Assembly: GCF_026343295.1 (NCBI RefSeq) | Contig: NZ_JAPELY010000002.1 | Location: 496,001 to 560,000, forward strand | Direction of reading: 5' to 3' | Source of the DNA: Streptomyces sp. NBC_00083 | Lineage (GTDB): Bacteria; Actinomycetota; Actinomycetes; Streptomycetales; Streptomycetaceae | Length of the DNA: 64,000 nt | Shown here: one piece after another, positions 42,870 through 51,924 of the stretch | Numbering within the stretch: position 1 is the stretch's first letter | Layout of the letters: each line of letters starts with the position of its first letter | Translations under genes and position numbers: made by a program | The notes under the pieces: model-generated | Database searches by the model: none | The model's input: the letters and a program-made list of their open reading frames with translations, nothing else | What the model was told of the DNA's origin: nothing

Positions 42870-44339
42870 CTAGCCCGCGCCACCGACACCGCCGCCGTGC
42901 TGCGGCCGCTCCGGGCCGGGGCCCGAGCGCCGGCCCCACTGCATGGCGAGCACCACCAGACCCACCGCGAGCCAGCCGAGGCCGACCAGCTGGGCCGTGG
43001 CCGTCGCCTCCCAGACCACCGCGACGATGACGGCCGCGCCGAGCACCGGAACCACGACATGGCTCAGCCAGTTGAAGCCGCCCTCCATGCGGCGCACCGC
43101 GTACCAGGCGATCACCGAGACGTGCAGCAGGAAGAACGCGGTCAGGGCGCCCATGTCGACGACCGAGACGAGGTGGTCCATGCCGTCGTCGCGCCGGGCC
43201 GCCCACACCGCGGCGACCAGCGTGACCACCGCCGCGAGCAGCAGCGCGGGCCGGGGCACCCCGGCGCCGGTGTGCGACAGGACGCGGGGCAGCCGCCGGT
43301 CGCGGGCCATCGCGAAGACCAGCCGGCCCGCGGCGGCCTGCCCGGCGAGCGCCGCGAACGCCGCCCCGATCGCCTTGCTGACCGCGACCAGGGTGTGCAG
43401 CCAGCCGCCGACCGAGGTCTCCACGGTGTCGTAGAACGCCGAGCCCTGCTTGACCGGATCGGCTGCCAGCTGCGCGGACGACATCGGTTCGAGCAGCGCC
43501 GCCAGATAGGACTGCACGACGAACAGGGTCCCGGCGAGGACCAGGCAGAGCAGCACGGCCCGCGCCACCTTCGCCGAGCCGCCCGTCACCTCCTCGGCGA
43601 ACGTCGCGATCGCGTCGAAGCCCAGGTAGGAGAGGACCGCGACCGACACCGCGCCGAGGACCGCGCCGAGCGTGAACCCCGCGTCCCCGCTGAGCGGCGA
43701 GAGCCAGCCCCGCTGCGCCCCGTCCCGTACCAGCACGACCACCGCGGACACGACGAAGACGAGCAGCACCACGATCTCCATGGCGAGCACCGCGAAACCG
43801 ACCCGGGCCGCGGCCCGTACGCCCCACAGGTTCAGGAGGGTGGTGATCACCACGGCGAGCGCGGTCCACACCCAGCGCGAGACCGACGGCACGAGGGAGT
43901 TCATCGCGATGCCGGAGAAGAGGTAGGCGACGGCCGGGATCAGCAGGTAGTCGAGCATCGCCATCCACCCGGCGATGAACCCGGGCCCCTCGCCGAGCGC
44001 CTTGCGCGCGTACGCGAACACCGAGCCGGCGAGCGGCACGACCCGCACCATCTGCGCGTAGCTGTACGCGGTGAACCCCATGGCGATCGTCGCCACCAGG
44101 TAGACGAGCGCGACCGCGCCGTGCGATTTGGCGTCCAGGGTGCCGAAGATGCCGACCGGGGCCATGGGCGCGATGAAGAGGAGGCCGTAGACCACGAGGT
44201 CCCGGAACCCGAGACTCCGCCGGAGCTGCCCGGCCCCCTCGGCCACGTCGCCGGGGCCCGGCCCGTCATCCGTACGGCGGGACGCGCCGTGCCCTGCGCG
44301 CTCCCCGGACCGCCCGCGCTCCTCGTGTACGCCGCTCAT
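42870..44339 (-). CDS. APC-family amino acid permease
   Basis: This 489-residue membrane protein has about 12 hydrophobic segments. The APC signature lies near the N-terminus: LGFRDLVVYGLLFIAPMAPV, then FTAYSYAQMVRVVPLAGSVF and a following GEGPGFIAGWM; the helix-6 region has SYLGFDAIATFAEEVTGG. The family carries amino acids or polyamines by proton symport or exchange; the substrate cannot be told. ATG 44339 (MSGVHEER) gives a short charged tail before the first helix. It is divergent from ispH (about 150-base gap). Confidence 0.88.
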   Translation of the reverse strand: MSGVHEERGRSGERAGHGASRRTDDGPGPGDVAEGAGQLRRSLGFRDLVVYGLLFIAPMAPVGIFGTLDAKSHGAVALVYLVATIAMGFTAYSYAQMVRVVPLAGSVFAYARKALGEGPGFIAGWMAMLDYLLIPAVAYLFSGIAMNSLVPSVSRWVWTALAVVITTLLNLWGVRAAARVGFAVLAMEIVVLLVFVVSAVVVLVRDGAQRGWLSPLSGDAGFTLGAVLGAVSVAVLSYLGFDAIATFAEEVTGGSAKVARAVLLCLVLAGTLFVVQSYLAALLEPMSSAQLAADPVKQGSAFYDTVETSVGGWLHTLVAVSKAIGAAFAALAGQAAAGRLVFAMARDRRLPRVLSHTGAGVPRPALLLAAVVTLVAAVWAARRDDGMDHLVSVVDMGALTAFFLLHVSVIAWYAVRRMEGGFNWLSHVVVPVLGAAVIVAVVWEATATAQLVGLGWLAVGLVVLAMQWGRRSGPGPERPQHGGGVGGAG

Positions 44340-44487
44340 GCCGCCAGTCTCACCGGCCGGGCGATCTTTGGCCCGCCGGGCACGCCGGTCGGGCGCGGGT
44401 CGGCACCGGCCCGCCCCGGCGAATGAGGTGGCGGGGCCGGTCGACGGGTCGGCGGGGCTGTCTGCGCCAGCCCCTACCATGGACGGC

Positions 44488-45516
44488 ATGACTGCTACCG
44501 CCCACCCGTCGCCCACCACCGCCCCCAGTGGAGGCGCTGCGCGCCACAGTGACAAGCGGGTCCTGCTCGCCGCTCCCCGTGGCTACTGCGCGGGCGTGGA
44601 CCGTGCCGTGATCGCCGTGGAGAAGGCCCTGGAGCAGTACGGGGCGCCCATCTACGTCCGGCACGAGATCGTCCACAACAAGTACGTCGTGCAGACCCTG
44701 GAGAAGAAGGGCGCGATCTTCGTCGAGCGGACGGATGAGGTGCCCGAGGGCTCCATCGTGATGTTCTCCGCGCACGGCGTGGCCCCGACGGTCCACGCGG
44801 AGGCCGCCGAGCGCAGGCTCGCCACCATCGACGCCACGTGCCCGCTGGTCACCAAGGTCCACAAGGAAGCCGTGCGGTACGCGAAGGAGGACTACGACAT
44901 CCTCCTGATCGGCCACGAGGGTCATGAGGAGGTCATCGGCACCTCCGGCGAGGCCCCGGACCACATCACGCTGGTCGACGGCCCGGACGACGTGGCCAAC
45001 GTCGAGGTCCGCGACGAGTCGAAGGTCGTCTGGCTCTCGCAGACCACGCTCTCGGTCGACGAGACGATGGAGACGGTCGGCGCGCTCAAGAACAAGTTCC
45101 CCAACCTGCTCTCGCCGCCCAGCGACGACATCTGCTACGCCACGCAGAACCGCCAGGTCGCGGTGAAGAAGCTCGCCGAGGACGCGCAGCTGGTCATCGT
45201 GGTCGGCTCCAAGAACTCCTCGAACTCGATCCGCATGGTCGAGGTGGCCCTCGACGCGGGCGCCGCCGCCGCCCACCTGGTCGACTTCGCCGACGAGATC
45301 GACGAGGCCTGGCTCGAAGGCGTCACCACGGTCGGCCTGACCTCGGGCGCCTCCGTACCGGACGTGCTGGTGGACGGCGTCCTGGAGTGGCTGGCCCAGC
45401 GCGGCTACGGCGATGTCGAGACGGTGAAGACGGCTGACGAGTCGATCACGTTCTCGCTGCCCAAGGAGCTCCGCCGCGACCTGCGCGCCGAGGCCGCCGA
45501 GCTCTCGGGCGAGTAG
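44488..45516 (+). CDS. ispH: 4-hydroxy-3-methylbut-2-enyl diphosphate reductase
   Basis: This 342-residue protein is the last enzyme of the MEP pathway; it makes IPP and DMAPP with a [4Fe-4S] cluster. Cluster cysteines lie in PRGYCAGVDRAV (C34), IDATCPLVTKVH and DDICYATQNRQ. The conserved HEIVHNKYVV and SSNSIRMVEVA blocks are present. An ATG at 44479 (MDGMTATA) is an alternative start. Its product feeds the prenyl chain enzyme encoded at 11890. Confidence 0.95.
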   Translation: MTATAHPSPTTAPSGGAARHSDKRVLLAAPRGYCAGVDRAVIAVEKALEQYGAPIYVRHEIVHNKYVVQTLEKKGAIFVERTDEVPEGSIVMFSAHGVAPTVHAEAAERRLATIDATCPLVTKVHKEAVRYAKEDYDILLIGHEGHEEVIGTSGEAPDHITLVDGPDDVANVEVRDESKVVWLSQTTLSVDETMETVGALKNKFPNLLSPPSDDICYATQNRQVAVKKLAEDAQLVIVVGSKNSSNSIRMVEVALDAGAAAAHLVDFADEIDEAWLEGVTTVGLTSGASVPDVLVDGVLEWLAQRGYGDVETVKTADESITFSLPKELRRDLRAEAAELSGE

Positions 45517-45555
45517 CCCCGCCGCCGCGCCGCGTCCACCCGTACGGTGGGTCTC

Positions 45556-46308
45556 ATGAACGCCATGAGGAACGTGTTCGGAGTGGACGTCGGCGGATCC
45601 GGCATCAAGGGTGCCCCGGTCGACCTGGCCCGCGGTGATGTGGCGCAGGAGCGCCACAAGGTGCTGACGCCGCACCCCGCGACCCCTGAGGCGGTCGTGG
45701 AGGGCATCGCGGAGGTGGTCGGCCACTTCGGCTGGTCGGGCCCGGTCGGCCTGACGTTTCCGGGGGTGATCGCCGCGAACACCGTACGGACCGCGGCGAA
45801 CGTGGCCAAGGAGTGGGTGGGCGTCGACGCGGCCCGCCTCGTCGCCGACCGCCTCGGGGGCATGCCGGTCACCGTCGTGAACGACGCGGACGCGGCGGGC
45901 GTGGCCGAGATGAACTTCGGCGCGGGCCGCGGCCGCAAGGGCACGGTGATCCTGCTGACCTTCGGCACGGGCATCGGCAGCGCGCTCTTCGTGGACGGCC
46001 GCCTCGTGCCCAACACCGAACTCGGCCATCTGGAACTCCACGGCCACGAGGCGGAGAAGCACGCGTCGACCAAGGTCAAGGAGGACGAGGACCTGAGCTG
46101 GTCGCACTGGGCGCGCCGGGTCCAGAAGTACCTCGCCCACGTGGAGATGCTGTTCTCGCCCGAGCTGTTCATCATCGGCGGCGGCGTCAGCCGCAAGGCC
46201 GACAAGTTCCTCCCGCTGATCGAGGGCATCACGGCCGAGATCGTCCCGGCGGAGCTCCAGAACAACGCGGGGATCGTGGGGGCGGCGATGGTGGCGGCGG
46301 AACGGTAG
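45556..46308 (+). CDS. ppgK: Polyphosphate glucokinase (ROK family)
   Basis: This 250-residue ROK kinase has the ATP/polyphosphate loop GVDVGGSGIKGAPVD, VNDADAAGVAEM with the catalytic Asp, LTFGTGIGSALFVDG, NTELGHLELHGHEAE and the polyphosphate-type tail region KYLAHVEMLFSPELFIIGGG. It phosphorylates glucose with polyphosphate (and ATP), as in actinobacteria. ATG 45556 is used; GTG 45547 and ATG 45565 are close alternatives. It follows ispH by 39 bases on the same strand. Confidence 0.93.
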   Translation: MNAMRNVFGVDVGGSGIKGAPVDLARGDVAQERHKVLTPHPATPEAVVEGIAEVVGHFGWSGPVGLTFPGVIAANTVRTAANVAKEWVGVDAARLVADRLGGMPVTVVNDADAAGVAEMNFGAGRGRKGTVILLTFGTGIGSALFVDGRLVPNTELGHLELHGHEAEKHASTKVKEDEDLSWSHWARRVQKYLAHVEMLFSPELFIIGGGVSRKADKFLPLIEGITAEIVPAELQNNAGIVGAAMVAAER

Positions 46309-46439
46309 GGCGGTGTGCCGGGGGCGGGTGTGGAGGTGCCCGGTGGGGGCGCCCCCGCACCCCACCTGCCCCCGTACGGCGGCCCCGTCTCCTTGCCCGC
46401 CGGATACCGCCTGCCTGCCCGCTGCCGCAGGTCTGCCGG

Positions 46440-47084
46440 CTACCGCCTGCCTGCGGGGCCGCCGGAATTCTTCAGGCTCTTGGCACCATTGACGCCCTTG
46501 ACGCCCTTGACGGCCTCGACCCTCTTGGGGCTGCGGCGGCGCCCCATCAGCCGGACCTTGCGTACGGTCGCGATGACACCCGCCACCAGCGTCCCGGCGT
46601 AGAGCCAGCCCGCATGCAGGGCGAGCGCCGTCACGACGGCCATCGTCTGCCCGCCGAAGCCACCGGTGCCGCCCGCGATCGGGACGATCCCGAAAGCGAA
46701 GGCGATGGGCACGCAGATCGGCGCGGTGATGAGGTCGGCGGGCCGCACCCAGAGCGCGATGGCAGCGCTGACCAGCAGGAACAGCACCCCGTACACCGCC
46801 GGTGAGCCGTCGAGGAGCAGCCAGTCGAGGCCGCCGAGCGCGAACATCAGGGCGGCGGCGAGAAGGCCGCCGCCGAGCCCGGTGAGCCGTGGGGAGGGGA
46901 GTCTGCGCAGCGCGAGGACGATGGGGGGCACCGGCCGGGTGCGGCCGGCCGCCCGGTAGACGGCGGCGCTCTCACCGCTCACCGCCGCCCCGGCGGCCCC
47001 GCCGAGGGGCGCCCGGGAAGCCGCCGGCCCCGGTGTCCGGGGTCGCTGTCCGCGCTGCGGGGTGCGTGTCCTGTATTGCTCCAC
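46440..47084 (-). CDS. DUF6542 membrane protein
   Basis: This protein of about 214 residues has a cytoplasmic N-terminal region (EQYRTRTPQRGQRPRTPG) and four or so hydrophobic segments, including LTGLGGGLLAAALMFALGG, AVYGVLFLLVSAAIALWV and LITAPICVPIAFAFGIVPI, a pattern found in the actinobacterial DUF6542 proteins beside ychF. A basic C-terminus (RRRSPKRVEAVKG) follows. GTG 47084 is favoured; ATG 47123 is possible. It is divergent from ychF. Function unknown. Confidence 0.75.
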   Translation of the reverse strand: MEQYRTRTPQRGQRPRTPGPAASRAPLGGAAGAAVSGESAAVYRAAGRTRPVPPIVLALRRLPSPRLTGLGGGLLAAALMFALGGLDWLLLDGSPAVYGVLFLLVSAAIALWVRPADLITAPICVPIAFAFGIVPIAGGTGGFGGQTMAVVTALALHAGWLYAGTLVAGVIATVRKVRLMGRRRSPKRVEAVKGVKGVNGAKSLKNSGGPAGRR

Positions 47085-47302
47085 CGCACCAACGTAGGTC
47101 GCCGCGGGGGAGTAACCGCCCATAGGACACGCCCTTTGGCCGAGCTTGCCCACACGTTCGACGGCGCGGGGCGGCCCGGACGGCCCCGGGCCTGGAATCC
47201 GAGGGCGGCGACGGGGCCGTCACCCCCGGCACCGGGCGCCCGTAAACTGGTGGGCGGTCCACTCTCGGACCGTCCACCGCCCTCGTACCGGGAAGTCGCC
47301 AC

Positions 47303-48391
<1,089 letters not shown>

Positions 48392-48400
48392 TACATCCGG

Positions 48401-48446
48401 CGAAAGGCCGTCCGACCTGCGGTGGAGCGGGTTGGGCGGCCTTTCG
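48401..48446 (+). terminator. Terminator after ychF
   Basis: CGAAAGGCCG (48401-48410) pairs with CGGCCTTTCG (48437-48446), and the stem continues inward for about seven more pairs including G-T. It begins ten bases after the ychF stop. Confidence 0.8.
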
Positions 48447-48568
48447 CGGTCCGTGCGCGTCCGTAACATGCCGACTGCGCCGGTGGGGAGGACGAGACCG
48501 CAGTTCAGCCAGCTCAGCCCTACCGATGGACGCAAGGGGTCATCACGGGTGATCGATAGCATCGGGCC

Positions 48569-49150
48569 ATGATGGGGAGTCCCGTGGTCGAGCTGCTCGA
48601 CGCCGAGTACCGACGCGTCTGGGACCGCTTCTACGACGAGTTCGAGTTCCGGCCGAGTATGAGTTCCTTCGCGTGGCCGGCCATCAAGGAGCCCGTCGCA
48701 TCGGTTACCTGGAGCCTTGCCGCGCTTGACGACGACCTTGAAGGCGAGCGTCTGGACCGCTTGGTCGAGGTGGTCGAGCAGGGGCTGACTTCCTGCATCG
48801 GCCCGAGCGGAACACTGCTCGCACTCGACTGGCAGCACACGTCGTACCGCTTCGCGCCGCAGCGCGTCGGTGGCCCTGGACGGCCCGCCTGGCCTTTGAG
48901 TCCGTATCCCGATGGGGACTACTACATCTACCTCTCGGAAGACTTCCGTACGGGCAGCTTCGGGCACCCCTGGGAAGAGTCCCTCTGCCTGTTCGGCCAG
49001 GAATTCCTCGACGCCGCATCCGCGGAGGTGGAGAAGCTTCTCGGCCGGGCCCATCCGTACGTCCGGCAGGGCAGACGGCGCCGCCTGAGGTGGCCGCGAT
49101 CGACGCGATGGCTCGGCGTGGTGGTCCGGGCGTGGTGGGGCTCGCGGTAG
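48569..49150 (+). CDS. DUF2716 protein of unknown function
   Basis: This 193-residue protein matches the DUF2716 pattern: WDRFYDEFEFRPS near the N-terminus and SPYPDGDYYIYLSEDFRTG followed by FGHPWEESLCLFG. Function unknown. Two adjacent ATG codons (48569 and 48572) can start it. A basic Arg/Trp-rich C-terminal tail is present. It is separated from ychF by a terminator and from the next gene by about 170 bases, so it is probably not part of the large gene cluster that follows. Confidence 0.75.
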   Translation: MMGSPVVELLDAEYRRVWDRFYDEFEFRPSMSSFAWPAIKEPVASVTWSLAALDDDLEGERLDRLVEVVEQGLTSCIGPSGTLLALDWQHTSYRFAPQRVGGPGRPAWPLSPYPDGDYYIYLSEDFRTGSFGHPWEESLCLFGQEFLDAASAEVEKLLGRAHPYVRQGRRRRLRWPRSTRWLGVVVRAWWGSR

Positions 49151-49321
49151 TGGGGCGCTCCTGTCCCATCAGCCCCATCCGCCCCAACTGGCTTGGATCA
49201 TACGCAAGTTGAAGTCACCCGTCCTACAATCGAGCGCACGTCGCGGTCGTACGTGATCGTGGCGTGGCTCACTGGGAGCGGGGGCGACCGGGGGCGCGTG
49301 CGGGGAGAGCGGGGCTTGCGG

Positions 49322-49765
49322 ATGGTGGGTGCGGACGGGGGCGGGGGGCTGTTCGGGGTGCCCATGGTGGTGCCCCGGGCCACCGAGTACGCGCGGCTCG
49401 GGGTCGCGCCCGAGGCCACCGCGGAGGAGATCCGCGCGGCCGCCGCCCGGTACGACGCCCAGCTCCAGGCGCGCGGGGCCGGGCACGACGAGATCGTCGC
49501 CGCGCACGCCGTCAACCTGGAGAGCGCCGAGGCCCGTGCCGCGCACGACGCGCGGTTCCCGCCGCTTCCGCTGCTGCGGCTCGAACCCACCTGGGAGCCC
49601 GTGCTCGACGACCGGGACGCCGGGATCACTGTGCTGCGCCGGGAGATCGAGACCTTCCTGGCCGCCGCCGGCGAGAGCGTGCACCACCCCATGGACACCA
49701 CCCGCACCGACTTCACCAGCGATTTCACCCGTACCCACGTGCTCGACGGCTTCGCCGACGAGTGA
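49322..49765 (+). CDS. J-domain-like protein lacking HPD, first gene of the Hsp70-TIR cluster
   Basis: This protein of about 147 residues has a central segment that reads like a J-domain: TEYARLGVAPEATAEEIRAA (helix I and II start) and NLESAEARAAHDARFPPLP (the end of the J fold, which usually reads DPExRxxYD). The HPD tripeptide needed to stimulate Hsp70 is absent, the loop reading QLQARGAGHDE. A C-terminal helical region follows (ITVLRREIETFLAAAGE). ATG 49364 (MVVPRATEY) is an equally good start. An Hsp70-family gene lies 104 bases downstream, so it probably acts as a modified co-chaperone for that protein (inference). Confidence 0.65.
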   Translation: MVGADGGGGLFGVPMVVPRATEYARLGVAPEATAEEIRAAAARYDAQLQARGAGHDEIVAAHAVNLESAEARAAHDARFPPLPLLRLEPTWEPVLDDRDAGITVLRREIETFLAAAGESVHHPMDTTRTDFTSDFTRTHVLDGFADE

Positions 49766-49869
49766 GCGACGAGACAGCGACGACTGAGCGGCACGTGAGC
49801 CCCGCGTGAGCGGTGCGTGAGCGATCGAGTCGACGACGAGTGACGACGAGCGACCCCGGAGGGTCCCGC

Positions 49870-51924
49870 ATGGAAGACGAGCTGCACCGGGTCGTCGGCA
49901 TCGACCTCGGCACGACCTACTCCGCCGTCTCGGCCTACGACCCCGACGATTTCGCGCCGAAGATCCTCGCCGACCCGGAGCACGAGGGCGCGGCCGCCGT
50001 CGCCACGCCCTCGGTGGTGCGGATCGATCCCGCCACCGGCGCGCTGGTCGTCGGACACGACGCCAAGGACGCCATCAGCCAGGAGGCGGGCGCGGGCGAC
50101 GCGCTGGTCGAGATCAAGCGCGAGATGGGCGCCGTCTTCACCCCGGAACTGCTCCAGCACTTCGGGGCGAGCGGCAGTTACGCGGTCGGCGATCCGGTAC
50201 GGGCCAGGCTCGGCACCGAATGGCTGCGCCCGCAGGAGATCAGCGCCCTCGTCCTGATGCGGATGAAGCGCATCGCCGAACAGGCGCTCGGCGCCGACAT
50301 CCATGACGCGGTGGTCACCGTGCCCGCGTACTTCATGGAGCGGCAGAAGAAGGCCACCGAGGAAGCCGCCCTGCTCGCCGGGCTCTACCCCCGCCAGCTC
50401 ATCCCCGAGCCCACCGCCGCCGCCATCGCCTACGGCGTCGACCGGGCCGAGTCCGAGCGGCAGATCTACCTCGTCTTCGACCTCGGCGGCGGCACCTTCG
50501 ACGTGTCGATCATCGAGACCCGGGACGACGAGATCGAGGTCATCGCGACCGCCGGCGACCAGCGGCTCGGCGGGGGCGACTTCGACGACGCCGTCGCCGC
50601 GTGGATCGTCGAGAGCCTCGGCGAGACGCTGCCCAAGGACATGGACCGGCTGCGGATCAAGGCCGCCGCCGAGGTCGCCAAGCGCGAGCTGTCCCTCCGC
50701 TCGACCACCACCCTCGACCTCGGCGCGGGCACCACCCCCCTCGCACTCGACCGGCCCGGCTTCGAGGCGCTGATCCAGCCCATCCTCGACCGCTCCCTGC
50801 GCCAGGTCGACGAGGCGCTCACCTTCGCCAGGACCGCCAAGGGTGTGGAGCGCGACCACATCAACGCGGTGCTCCTGGTGGGCGGCTCCACCCGCATCCC
50901 GCGCGTCAAGCAGATGCTGCTCGACTACTTCGACCAGGACGAGGGTTTCGTACGCGGCGACGCCAACCCCGACACCCTCGTCGCCCGGGGCGCCGCCATC
51001 GTGGCCAACCGGTTCGAGCCGTCACCGGCGTTCGACCTCGCGACGCGGCCCGACGCCGAGCGGTCCGCGGACGAGCAGGACTACACGGTCACCCTGATCA
51101 CCGAACACACCCTGGGCGTCGGGGTCCAGCAGGGCCGGTTCAACGCGCTGATCCCGCGCGGCACCAAGATCCCGGCCCGCCAGGTGAAGTCGTACACCAA
51201 CCCCGAGCAGGCCGACCGCATCGAGGCGGCGATCTACCAGGGCGAGGGCGAGTACGTCTACGACAACTCCCTCATCGGCACCATCCACCTCGACGAGATC
51301 GAGCCGAGGCCGGAGGGCTACCACCAGTTCGAGGTCGAGTTCTCGCTCGATGTGAACGGGCTGCTCGGGGTGCAGGTCACCCACACCAACACCGGGCGCG
51401 AGTACCAGGCCACCTTCGACCAGAGCACGACCATCGGCAAGGTCGACGAACTTGCAGAACGGCGTGGGGTGTTGGTGGACCTCTACGCCACCGTCCGCCC
51501 GGCGGGGTCCGGTCCGGCCCCGCACACAGGAGCCCGTCCGGGGCAGCCCGCCGGAGCGGGCGCCGACGGGGGAGCCGGCGCCGCGCCGGACGCCGGGCCC
51601 GGGGCCTTCACCGTCCCCGCCCCCATCGCCCCGCCCGCCGCACCCCCCACCCCGCCCGTCACCAGCACCACCCCGCCCGCGCAGCCCGCCGCCACCGTGC
51701 CCGCGCAGCCCGCCCCCGTGGACGACGGTGAGGCCGATGTTCCCGCCGAGTACCGCCGGATGGTCAAGAAGGCGCTGCGCGCCGCCAAGGACGGGCAGGC
51801 GCCGCCCGAACTCACCGGCGCGCTCGGCGCGTTCCTCGCCGGGGTGCGCTCCGGAGTGGACGAGGACACCCTGGACGAGCTCGCCGACCGGCTAGAGGAC
51901 GCATATGACCACAGCCGTCGATGA
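49870..51924 (+). CDS. Hsp70-family ATPase with proline-rich tail
   Basis: This 684-residue protein has an N-terminal actin-like ATPase domain (about 1-390): phosphate-1 VVGIDLGTTYSAVSAY, VVTVPAYFMERQKKAT, EPTAAAIAYGVDRA, phosphate-2 LVFDLGGGTFDVSIIE and adenosine VLLVGGSTRIPRVKQML. A substrate-binding beta domain (about 410-560, EHTLGVGVQQGRFNALIPRG, EFSLDVNGLLGV) follows. In place of the long lid there is a Pro/Ala/Thr-rich linker (about 570-635) and a short helical end. The start at 49870 has GGAGGG six bases upstream. The sequence is not that of the housekeeping DnaK. The next gene begins 20 bases before this stop. Confidence 0.9.
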   Translation: MEDELHRVVGIDLGTTYSAVSAYDPDDFAPKILADPEHEGAAAVATPSVVRIDPATGALVVGHDAKDAISQEAGAGDALVEIKREMGAVFTPELLQHFGASGSYAVGDPVRARLGTEWLRPQEISALVLMRMKRIAEQALGADIHDAVVTVPAYFMERQKKATEEAALLAGLYPRQLIPEPTAAAIAYGVDRAESERQIYLVFDLGGGTFDVSIIETRDDEIEVIATAGDQRLGGGDFDDAVAAWIVESLGETLPKDMDRLRIKAAAEVAKRELSLRSTTTLDLGAGTTPLALDRPGFEALIQPILDRSLRQVDEALTFARTAKGVERDHINAVLLVGGSTRIPRVKQMLLDYFDQDEGFVRGDANPDTLVARGAAIVANRFEPSPAFDLATRPDAERSADEQDYTVTLITEHTLGVGVQQGRFNALIPRGTKIPARQVKSYTNPEQADRIEAAIYQGEGEYVYDNSLIGTIHLDEIEPRPEGYHQFEVEFSLDVNGLLGVQVTHTNTGREYQATFDQSTTIGKVDELAERRGVLVDLYATVRPAGSGPAPHTGARPGQPAGAGADGGAGAAPDAGPGAFTVPAPIAPPAAPPTPPVTSTTPPAQPAATVPAQPAPVDDGEADVPAEYRRMVKKALRAAKDGQAPPELTGALGAFLAGVRSGVDEDTLDELADRLEDAYDHSRR

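Noticed and set aside
40971..44426. A 1151-codon plus-strand frame over the repeat, xseAB and the permease
   Set aside because: It contains repetitive Arg/His/Gly-rich shadow sequence opposite three well-identified genes.
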